Assembly (NCBI GenBank): GCA_947500275.1
Contig: CANMSW010000062.1
Coordinates: 1-10,160 of the forward strand
Length of the DNA: 10,160 nt
DNA from: Bacteriovoracaceae bacterium
Lineage (GTDB): Bacteria; Bdellovibrionota; UBA1018
Direction: 5' to 3'
Shown: positions 1-5,140 of the stretch, piece by piece
Layout: each line of letters begins with the position of its first letter
How positions within the stretch are numbered: the stretch's first letter is position 1
The notes under the pieces: generated by a model
The model's database searches: none
Told to the model about the DNA's origin: nothing
What the model saw: the letters and a program-made list of their open reading frames with translations, nothing else
Translations under genes and position numbers: made by a program

Positions 1-158
1 GAGGGGGGTGGCGCATAGGGTACTCTTAGAAACTCCTTAAGATATCAACGTCTTGAAGCAGCCTTCTGACCAGACCTCAGAGCGAGTGGTATGATCGCGT
101 GGAAGCTTAAGAGCAGCTTTTGGGCCACTGGAACGTCAAAATATCGCCGTTATGATAT

Positions 159-195
159 CGACGAAAATTGCCTTTGAGCGACGAAAAATTTTCGT
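159..195. repeat. Direct repeat CGACGAAAA plus palindrome, possible operator
   Basis: CGACGAAAA occurs at 159-167 and again at 179-187, 20 bases apart start to start (about two helical turns). The second copy runs into the odd palindrome ACGAAAA-A-TTTTCGT at 181-195. This geometry is typical of protein binding sites, but no known motif is recognised and the AT-rich context raises the chance of coincidence. Confidence 0.35.
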
Positions 196-208
196 TCGAG
201 GAAATTTT

Positions 209-237
209 TTGACAGGTCGTCAAAACGTGTTTAGCCT
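209..237 (+). promoter_or_regulatory. Possible sigma-70 promoter for the activator at 386
   Basis: A perfect -35 box TTGACA at 209-214 is followed, after a 17-base spacer, by TAGCCT at 232-237, which matches only three of six -10 positions. Transcription would start near 244, leaving a leader of about 140 bases that includes the inverted repeat at 234-282. The weak -10 keeps confidence low. Confidence 0.3.
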
Positions 238-282
238 TTTTTTGAGCCATCGGAATTCCATTCCCGGCGGCTCAAAAAAGGC
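234..282 (+). repeat. Long inverted repeat in the leader
   Basis: GCC-T7-GAGCC at 234-248 pairs with GGCTC-A6-GGC at 269-282, giving an 11-bp uninterrupted stem, a one-base bulge and three more pairs. The loop is 20 bases and can add a short CGG/CCG pairing. The tracts run T then A, so it does not have the layout of an intrinsic terminator in either direction. It could fold in the 5' leader of the downstream gene. Confidence 0.5.
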
Positions 283-385
283 AGCGGGTTTTCCGGGTTT
301 TTTTGCCCCGGGGAACAGGATGAGTCTCCCGTCTAGGAAATCCCGCGATCGATTAACTCAAGGAAGGGTGAAGGGGGGAGCATTG

Positions 386-1567
386 ATGCTCGCAATTCGG
401 TCGCCTCTGGTCGGCGAGAGTCTCGCCATACAAGATATCTTTAAAACTGTGGAGAAGGTGGCTCAGACGGATTCTACCGTCTTGATCACCGGTGAAAGTG
501 GAACGGGTAAAGAGCTCGTTGCACGCGCTATCCATGAGAATTCTCAGCGTCGGGAAAAGCCGCTCGTTATTGTAAATTGCGGCGCTATTCCTGCTGAGCT
601 TCTCGAGGCCGAGCTTTTCGGTCATATGAAAGGTGCTTTCACGGGAGCAACTCAAAACCGCCTCGGCCGTTTTGAAATGGCTCACGGTGGGACGCTTTTC
701 TTAGATGAAGTCGGTGAGTTACCCCTTCATCTTCAGGTGAAGCTCCTTCGGGTTCTTCAGACTCGCCAGTTCGAGCCTGTCGGTTCCTCTAAAACGATCG
801 AAGTCGATGTGCGGATCATTGCCGCGACGAACAAAGATCTGGAAGAAGCTGCTCGGAAGCGTGAGTTTCGCGAGGACCTCTATTATCGTCTCAACGTGAT
901 CCCTGTGAAGATTCCAGCTCTTCGCGATCGCAAGAGTGATATTCCTTTGTTGATCAATCACTTTGTTCAACAGTTCAATCAACTCACCGGGCACACCGTG
1001 GAGGCTCCGAGCGGCCAAATTATGGAAGCGCTTATGGCCTACGACTGGCCCGGAAACGTCCGTGAGCTTGAAAATCTCATGGAGCGTTTGGTGATCCTGA
1101 AAGGTCAGGGCACCGTGGATCTTGGGGATTTGCCTCATCGCATTTTCCAAAAGTTCGCGGAAGGTCAGCCTGCAGGAACTGGCGCGATGTCCGAATGGGA
1201 ATTCCCACGGATGGTGCTCCCAAATGACGGGCTTGATCTGAAGGTAGTGGTCGATGCATTTGAAAATCACTTGATCGACCAGGCGTTGGCTCGCACGAAT
1301 AACAACAAGAACCGCGCAAGCGAGCTCTTGATGATGAATCGGACGACCCTCGTCGAAAAACTCCGTAAACGGGGCATGATTGTTCCCGCTTCTAAGAAGC
1401 GTGACATTACCATGCAGCGCGCGACCGGAGCATCGGCCTACGATACGAATGCACAAAATGCGACTATGGCATCGAACGTCACGTCCGACATCGACGCCAT
1501 CAACGATATTCATGCTGACGTTCTAGACGCCGTTGCGAACATCAAAGGCAGTAATGTTAATCAGTGA
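386..1567 (+). CDS. Orphan sigma-54-dependent transcriptional activator (AAA+ plus Fis-type HTH)
   Basis: Predicted bacterial enhancer-binding protein that uses ATP to open sigma-54 RNA polymerase promoters. With the ATG at 386 (AAGGGGGGAG just upstream) it has 393 residues. Visible motifs are Walker A GESGTGKE (36-43), the sigma-54 contact loop GAFTGA (83-88), Walker B GGTLFLDE (101-108), the arginine-finger region FREDLYYRLN (161-170), sensor II WPGNVRELEN (221-230) and a Fis-type helix-turn-helix at about 295-330. The AAA+ domain begins near residue 8, so there is no receiver, GAF or PAS domain, as in PspF. Activity must then be controlled by a partner protein or by expression level. After the HTH come about 60 residues rich in Asn, Asp, Ala and Thr, unusual for this family, where the HTH normally ends the protein. 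It is monocistronic here, with a strong terminator behind it. Targets are unknown. An alternative start at 320 or 152 has no good ribosome site. Confidence 0.93.
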   Translation: MLAIRSPLVGESLAIQDIFKTVEKVAQTDSTVLITGESGTGKELVARAIHENSQRREKPLVIVNCGAIPAELLEAELFGHMKGAFTGATQNRLGRFEMAHGGTLFLDEVGELPLHLQVKLLRVLQTRQFEPVGSSKTIEVDVRIIAATNKDLEEAARKREFREDLYYRLNVIPVKIPALRDRKSDIPLLINHFVQQFNQLTGHTVEAPSGQIMEALMAYDWPGNVRELENLMERLVILKGQGTVDLGDLPHRIFQKFAEGQPAGTGAMSEWEFPRMVLPNDGLDLKVVVDAFENHLIDQALARTNNNKNRASELLMMNRTTLVEKLRKRGMIVPASKKRDITMQRATGASAYDTNAQNATMASNVTSDIDAINDIHADVLDAVANIKGSNVNQ

Positions 1568-1585
1568 CCTGTTAAGACAAGTGGT

Positions 1586-1605
1586 TTGATCTATCGATAG
1601 ATCAA
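1586..1605. repeat. Perfect 20-bp palindrome between convergent genes
   Basis: TTGATCTATC followed by its exact reverse complement GATAGATCAA, with no central spacer. It lies 19 bases after the activator stop and 15 bases before the terminator stem. It contains two GATC sites around a central ATCGAT. It may be an extra hairpin at the transcript end or a protein-binding dyad. Confidence 0.6.
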
Positions 1606-1620
1606 TGAATAGATGAATGA

Positions 1621-1660
1621 GGGCCCGGGGAGAGAGATTTCCCTGGGCCCTTATTTTTTC
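1621..1660 (+). terminator. Intrinsic terminator of the sigma-54 activator gene
   Basis: A 12-pair stem (left arm 1621-1632 beginning GGGCCCGGGG, right arm 1639-1650 ending CCTGGGCCC) with a 6-base loop is followed by TTATTTTTTC at 1651-1660. Two of the pairs are G-U only in the + strand transcript, and the T-tract lies on the + side only, so it acts for the rightward gene. Its T-tract overlaps the stop and final lysine codons of the convergent mlaD. Read leftward, only a moderately U-rich stretch follows, so mlaD termination is less clear. Confidence 0.88.
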
Positions 1661-2481
1661 TTCTTTTCGGTCTCTTGGTTTGCAGTGGCCTCATCGGCGT
1701 CGCGGACCGCTTTACGAACGACATTGCGCACGAGTTGGTTGCGGTTTGCGCCGCCCAGGAGCGCACGGACATCGTAGTAGAGCGCCGGATCGTTGACGAG
1801 CGCCCCGAGCGTGCCTGTGCCGTTATTTATTTTAGCTAAAATCTGGTTGAGGTGTTGGAGAGACTCCCGCAGCTGGGCCTTTTCCATGTCACTGTTGAGT
1901 CGGGTACTCAGATGCGCCAGGCTCTTCGAGGTTTCAGCCAGGCCACTAAAAATGGTTTCCCCTTGGTTGCTGGACTCGATCTTAGTGAGGAGGCGGTCGA
2001 CGCTGCCCGCGATCTTTGTCATCGTGATGACGAGATTGTCTCCTTTGTTCAGAAACTGAGAGAGGTCGCGCGACTCTTTTGCAGGAATAGTTCCTTCGGG
2101 TGGAAGTTCAGGGAGGTTACTGCTTCCTGAAGTCAGGGCAATGTACTTATCCCCGAGCATACCCAATGTGGCAATTTCGGCGGAGGTATCGGCCCGGATC
2201 CAGCGCGAAAAGTCTCTTTTCACTGTGATATCGACCCGGATGTCGCTTTTTTCAGGGTCGAAGGAGACTCCCTTGACCACGCCAACATTCACCCCGCCGA
2301 GCATGACTTTTGATCCTGGCATCAGGCCTTCGACGGAAGGGTAGTGAATGTCGTATCGATTGTACCGGGTAAAGATGGAGTCAGCGCCTCCCAGAAAGAG
2401 GATGGCGAGGACCAAGAGCATGAGTCCAACAGTAAGAAAGAGCCCGACTTTGATTTCGGTTTCTAGCAGTCTTTTAGCCAT
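1651..2481 (-). CDS. mlaD: MCE-domain lipid transport protein (MlaD family)
   Basis: Substrate-binding subunit of a Mla-type phospholipid ABC transporter, anchored in the inner membrane and facing the periplasm. From the ATG at 2481 it has 276 residues. A single N-terminal membrane helix spans about residues 11-31. The MCE beta domain follows (about 40-120), with the typical EGLMPGSKVMLGGVNVGVV stretch and GMLGDKYI. A helical C-terminal part (about 140-260) contains the NNGTGTLGALVNDPALYYDVRALL signature seen in longer MCE proteins. It ends in four lysines. E. coli MlaD lacks such a long tail, so this resembles the longer versions of other proteobacteria. The start is chosen because GGAG lies 6 bases upstream and because the membrane helix then begins at the usual distance; the frame is open further upstream but inside mlaF. 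The start overlaps the end of mlaF by 8 bases, indicating translational coupling. Confidence 0.93.
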   Translation of the reverse strand: MAKRLLETEIKVGLFLTVGLMLLVLAILFLGGADSIFTRYNRYDIHYPSVEGLMPGSKVMLGGVNVGVVKGVSFDPEKSDIRVDITVKRDFSRWIRADTSAEIATLGMLGDKYIALTSGSSNLPELPPEGTIPAKESRDLSQFLNKGDNLVITMTKIAGSVDRLLTKIESSNQGETIFSGLAETSKSLAHLSTRLNSDMEKAQLRESLQHLNQILAKINNGTGTLGALVNDPALYYDVRALLGGANRNQLVRNVVRKAVRDADEATANQETEKKKK

Positions 2482-3280
2482 TTTTAACTCCATCTTGGCG
2501 CTCGGGGCCCAGTTTTGCTGAGTGTGAATGCTCGCCCGCGAAGAAAGGACGGACGACGGGATCGTCCGAGTTCCGAATCCGTTCGGCCGTATCGATCGCG
2601 TGAATCTTGCCTTGATGAAGAATGGCAACGCGATCCGCGATTTCCAGTGCCGCAGGAATATCGTGGGTCACAAAAATACCCGTGATTCCGCGCTTCTTCA
2701 GGTGCTTGATATTTTCTAAGAGTCGCGCCGTATTCGCGGGGTCGAGCCCGGCCGTGGGTTCGTCGAAAAGGATAATGGCGGGATCGAGGATGGTCGCTCG
2801 CGCGAGTCCCGCACGTTTTTGCATTCCGCCCGATAACTCAGCGGGTAATAAGTCGTTACTGCCCTTCATATCAATGAGGGCAAGCATCTGTTCAACGCGC
2901 TCGTGGATTTCTTCGGGCGAAAGCGTGGAGTGCTCCTGCAATGGGTAAGAGAGATTCTCCTCAACGGTCAGGGAATCAAAAAGAGCGCCATTCTGGAAGA
3001 CGTAGGATATTCTTGTTCGAATGGGAAAAAGCTCGTGCTCTTTGAGTTGAGTGAGATCTTGGTTTTCAAAGAGGATGGAGCCCGAGTCTGGTTTCTCTAA
3101 GCCAATGATCGAGCGAAGAATGACACTCTTGCCACTTCCAGATCCTCCGAAAAGTCCGAGGATTTCTCCCTTTTTAAGTTGAAACGACACACCTCGGTGG
3201 ACGTGTTTGTCCCCAAACGACTTGTAGATATCCCTGAGTTCAAGAACGACTTCTGACGGGGGCGAGCCTAGTTCGTACAT
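2474..3280 (-). CDS. mlaF: ATP-binding subunit of Mla-type phospholipid transporter
   Basis: Cytoplasmic ABC ATPase that powers lipid transfer through the MlaE permease. It has 268 residues, the usual length. Walker A is GGSGSGKS (45-52), Q-loop glutamine at 96 in YVFQNGALFDSLTV (a stretch typical of MlaF/MkL ATPases), ABC signature LSGGMQKR (149-156), Walker B IILFDE (169-174) followed by PTAGLDP, and switch histidine at 206 in VTHD. All catalytic residues are present. The start at 3280 lies 7 bases after the mlaE stop; no strong ribosome site is visible, so translation probably depends on ribosomes finishing mlaE. The 3' end overlaps mlaD. The C-terminal 20 residues are a polar, family-variable tail. 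Confidence 0.95.
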   Translation of the reverse strand: MYELGSPPSEVVLELRDIYKSFGDKHVHRGVSFQLKKGEILGLFGGSGSGKSVILRSIIGLEKPDSGSILFENQDLTQLKEHELFPIRTRISYVFQNGALFDSLTVEENLSYPLQEHSTLSPEEIHERVEQMLALIDMKGSNDLLPAELSGGMQKRAGLARATILDPAIILFDEPTAGLDPANTARLLENIKHLKKRGITGIFVTHDIPAALEIADRVAILHQGKIHAIDTAERIRNSDDPVVRPFFAGEHSHSAKLGPERQDGVKNG

Positions 3281-3287
3281 CGCGCAC

Positions 3288-4121
3288 TCATGACGGGTAC
3301 ACCGTGAGAATAAAAAGTTTGGTGAGGAAAAAGTCGCTCACCATGATGAAGATGCTACTGGCGACCACCACCCAGGTCGTCGTGTTTCCCACGCCGAGGG
3401 TCCCACCTTCGGTGTTGAGGCCCTTCCAGCAAGCCGTAATAGCGATAAAGTAGGCGAACACCACCGTCTTCGCCATGCCGGTGAGGAGATCGGCCATGCG
3501 GAGCGTCTCGATCGATTTGCTCAAAAAGTATTCGCTCGTGATGCTGAGCTCACTTGCAGACACGATCATCGCTCCAAAGATCCCAATGTAATCCGCAAAA
3601 AGAGTGAGGAGTGGGAGCATGACCATGCAAGCAATCAAGCGCGGGATCACAATTCGTTTCACGGGACTTGTGCCGAGTGCGCGGATGGCGTCAATTTGTT
3701 GAGTGACATTCATCGAAGCCACTTCCGAAGCGATCCCCGAACTGATCCGACCTGATACTAGGAGGCTCGTAAACACGGGTCCCATTTCCCGCAGCATCGA
3801 GAGCGCTACGATTTTTGGGACGTAGAGTTTTCCGCCGAATTTGGCGAGCCCGAAGCCGAACTGAAGCGCCATAACGGATCCCGTTGCCATTCCCGTCACC
3901 GCGACCAGCAAGAACGATTGGATCCCGATTTGATACATCTGATCCAAGATGAGCCTGGGGTAGAAGGGAGGGCGGAAGAGCTCTCCGAAAACCTCAAGAC
4001 TCAAATTGGCAAATCCGCTAGCGAAACGGAGCGTGGATACAGCGCTGCGTCCCAGTCTGAGGCTGAGAGTATCCAGGGGGGTGCCGGTGAGTTCAGCTTC
4101 GGAGGGGATTTTCTCATGCAT
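3288..4121 (-). CDS. mlaE: Permease subunit of Mla-type phospholipid transporter (MlaE/YrbE family)
   Basis: Inner-membrane permease that, as a dimer with MlaF and a ring of MlaD, moves phospholipids between the inner membrane and the periplasm. It has 277 residues. After an N-terminal cytoplasmic and interfacial stretch, hydrophobic segments lie at about 65-90, 158-190, 217-232 and 249-273. The family core is clear: LREMGPVFTSLLVSGRISSG (110-129), then ASEVASMNVTQQIDAIRALG (131-150) and the PRLIAC entry to the next helix. The start at 4121 has GGAAGGG very close upstream. It is preceded by 83 non-coding bases and the lipoprotein gene on the same strand, so the four genes probably form one operon. 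Confidence 0.95.
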   Translation of the reverse strand: MHEKIPSEAELTGTPLDTLSLRLGRSAVSTLRFASGFANLSLEVFGELFRPPFYPRLILDQMYQIGIQSFLLVAVTGMATGSVMALQFGFGLAKFGGKLYVPKIVALSMLREMGPVFTSLLVSGRISSGIASEVASMNVTQQIDAIRALGTSPVKRIVIPRLIACMVMLPLLTLFADYIGIFGAMIVSASELSITSEYFLSKSIETLRMADLLTGMAKTVVFAYFIAITACWKGLNTEGGTLGVGNTTTWVVVASSIFIMVSDFFLTKLFILTVYPS

Positions 4122-4175
4122 GTCCCTTCCAGATTACTTGAGAAAGGCCAGGCTCGCGAGGACGAGTTCGGGTCG

Positions 4176-4187
4176 ATTCTCGAGAAT
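4176..4187. repeat. Perfect 12-bp palindrome ATTCTCGAGAAT
   Basis: This symmetric site lies in the 83-base gap between the lipoprotein gene and mlaE. No promoter boxes are evident around it. It may be chance, a binding dyad or a small processing hairpin in the operon transcript. Confidence 0.3.
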
Positions 4188-4204
4188 TGCCAGATTCTTG
4201 GGTG

Positions 4205-4843
4205 CTAGTGCGTCGAACCTTCGACGCTCCCCTCAAAGCGAAGACTCTCCACGAGTCGACTGAAGGCTTCCTCATCCTGCGGAAACTTGGACGGTGCCGA
4301 GGCCAGCATGAGATCGAAAAGACATTCATCATGGAGAACCGTTACGGTTCTGAGTTTGGCAGTGCGGCTTTTTCCGTCCGTATCCATTATTTTCCCCTGA
4401 ACGGTTCTCTCGAGTGCTTTAACACCTTGAATGACTCGTTCTTTTTCCTCGATCTGTTGAATATCACCCAGTCCAAGAAAAAGGGTTTTGGAGAGCTCTC
4501 GGAGTGTTTCGCTATCCGCCGGTAACCCGCCATGGCTGGGTCTACAGATCGAGTTTAGGGTGATGATGGATCCCGTCTTGGTCGAGTGCCAAGCGCGATC
4601 CGCCAGGGCCGATTCGGCCCCAGGATCAGAAACCCCCTGGACTGGCCCTGGAGTTTTTTCAGGGGGTCCTTCTTTTTCCCAGTCTGCGCTGAGTCTCGTG
4701 AGGTCAGTGATGCGATAGTCGGTGGATTTTTCTTCGACGGAGCGTGCGGTACCAAAGAACGTCGCACACCCGGAATTGAGGCCGAGCGTCAGAAGAATCC
4801 AGGGGAGGAGAGAACGGGAAGATGGGCGTGTGATATTGATCAT
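4205..4843 (-). CDS. Putative lipoprotein of unknown function, first gene of the mla operon
   Basis: A 212-residue product from the ATG at 4843. The N terminus has arginines, a hydrophobic core (about 12-22) and LNSGC ending at Cys26, a lipobox with an atypical Asn at -3. The residue after Cys is Ala, so by the E. coli rule it would be sorted to the outer membrane. The mature part has a low-complexity acidic/proline linker, then a compact domain from about residue 75, ending in a conserved-looking pattern of the form LHDECLFDL...F...V.SLRF. Similar ends occur in small uncharacterised proteins of deltaproteobacteria, but I cannot name the family. Its place ahead of mlaE suggests an accessory role in lipid transport, perhaps the outer-membrane or periplasmic partner that MlaA and MlaC supply elsewhere. 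GTG at 4855 is an alternative start; neither has a strong ribosome site. Confidence 0.75.
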   Translation of the reverse strand: MINITRPSSRSLLPWILLTLGLNSGCATFFGTARSVEEKSTDYRITDLTRLSADWEKEGPPEKTPGPVQGVSDPGAESALADRAWHSTKTGSIITLNSICRPSHGGLPADSETLRELSKTLFLGLGDIQQIEEKERVIQGVKALERTVQGKIMDTDGKSRTAKLRTVTVLHDECLFDLMLASAPSKFPQDEEAFSRLVESLRFEGSVEGSTH

Positions 4844-4861
4844 TTTTTGTGTCACTTCAAA

Positions 4862-4890
4862 AATCTAAACCGTCAAACTCACGGCGACAA
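4862..4890 (-). promoter_or_regulatory. Possible sigma-70 promoter of the lipoprotein-mla operon
   Basis: On the minus strand TTGTCG (4890-4885) and TAGATT (4867-4862) are separated by 17 bases, each matching four of six consensus positions. Transcription would begin about 4855, only some 12 bases before the ATG at 4843. The location is right but the score is modest. Confidence 0.3.
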
Positions 4891-4933
4891 TCGTCGTCTT
4901 TCCTGACGGTGGTTCAACGAATCGTGACGGAGG
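4870..4933. promoter_or_regulatory. TGACGG repeats, candidate enhancer site for a sigma-54 activator
   Basis: TGACGGTGG at 4904-4912 and TGACGGAGG at 4925-4933 form a direct repeat 21 bases apart (two helical turns). A third TGACGG lies in the opposite orientation at 4870-4875. They sit about 130-190 bases upstream of the predicted sigma-54 start near 5063, the range where enhancer-binding proteins usually bind. Which protein binds is not shown by the sequence. They also lie just upstream of the divergent mla operon. Confidence 0.45.
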
Positions 4934-4959
4934 CGGTGCGCCACACAAAGTAGGGGTTT

Positions 4960-4972
4960 CCTGCCCGGCAGG
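4960..4972. repeat. Short inverted repeat CCTGCC-C-GGCAGG
   Basis: Six-base arms around one central base, in the divergent intergenic region between the enhancer-like repeats and the sigma-54 promoter. It is followed by ATTCCT-CA-AGGAAT at 4974-4987. These could be binding dyads; the role is unknown. Confidence 0.3.
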
Positions 4973-5036
4973 GAATTCCTCAAGGAATGTAAGGACTCGG
5001 CAGATCCGGCCCGTCGGCAGAGGCGGCTACGAGATC

Positions 5037-5052
5037 TGGCATTAGGTTTGCT
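5037..5052 (+). promoter_or_regulatory. Sigma-54 (RpoN) promoter of the TPR protein gene
   Basis: TGGCATTAGGTTTGCT matches the -24/-12 consensus TGGCACG-N4-TTGCW at 10 of the 12 defined positions, with the invariant GG (5038-5039) and GC (5050-5051) at the required 10-base spacing. The predicted start is near 5063, 78 bases before the ATG. It is the best promoter in the window and places the TPR gene, and probably the downstream activator, under RpoN control. Confidence 0.85.
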
Positions 5053-5078
5053 TATAAGTAAAAAGCCGACCGTAGTTT

Positions 5079-5099
5079 TCAGAGCAAGGATTGCTCTGA
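5079..5099 (+). other. Perfect 9-bp leader hairpin ahead of the TPR gene
   Basis: TCAGAGCAA (5079-5087), loop GGA, TTGCTCTGA (5091-5099). It would lie about 16 bases from the predicted 5' end of the sigma-54 transcript and 26 bases before the ribosome site. There is no T-tract, so it is not a terminator; a 5'-end stabilising hairpin or a protein-binding dyad is plausible. Confidence 0.6.
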
Positions 5100-5140
5100 G
5101 GTAGGTCGAATTGATTCCGGTCCAGGAGGGACTTCGGGAG

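Larger units (their letters stand above)
1..385. other. Non-coding leader region upstream of the first sigma-54 activator
   Basis: No convincing gene is visible here. All three forward frames hit a stop within the first 40 bases. The open frame from ATG 152 continues into the activator, but its first 78 codons give a basic, low-complexity sequence with no family resemblance and lie over homopolymer tracts and inverted repeats, so I treat them as untranslated. The stretch holds an odd palindrome at 181-195, a direct repeat CGACGAAAA at 159-167 and 179-187, an octamer CGTCAAAA at 134-141 and 218-225, a possible vegetative promoter at 209-237 and a large inverted repeat at 234-282. Together these suggest a regulatory leader for the gene at 386. 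Confidence 0.6.

Noticed and set aside
152..385. N-terminal extension of the first activator from ATG 152 or 320
   Set aside because: The added residues look random and basic, lie over inverted repeats and homopolymer tracts, and lack ribosome sites; ATG 386 has a strong one and fits PspF-like proteins.
719..1513. 264-codon open frame on the minus strand inside the first activator gene
   Set aside because: It is antisense to a clearly conserved AAA+ gene, its product has no recognisable domain, and no ribosome site supports it.
4114..4332. 72-codon minus-strand frame between the lipoprotein gene and mlaE
   Set aside because: It overlaps the end of the lipoprotein gene in another frame, is Arg/Ser-rich, and has no ribosome site or domain.
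4586..4906. 106-codon plus-strand frame across the lipoprotein gene
   Set aside because: It is antisense to the lipoprotein gene; its phenylalanine-rich stretch is a reflection of the opposite-strand lysine/glutamate codons.
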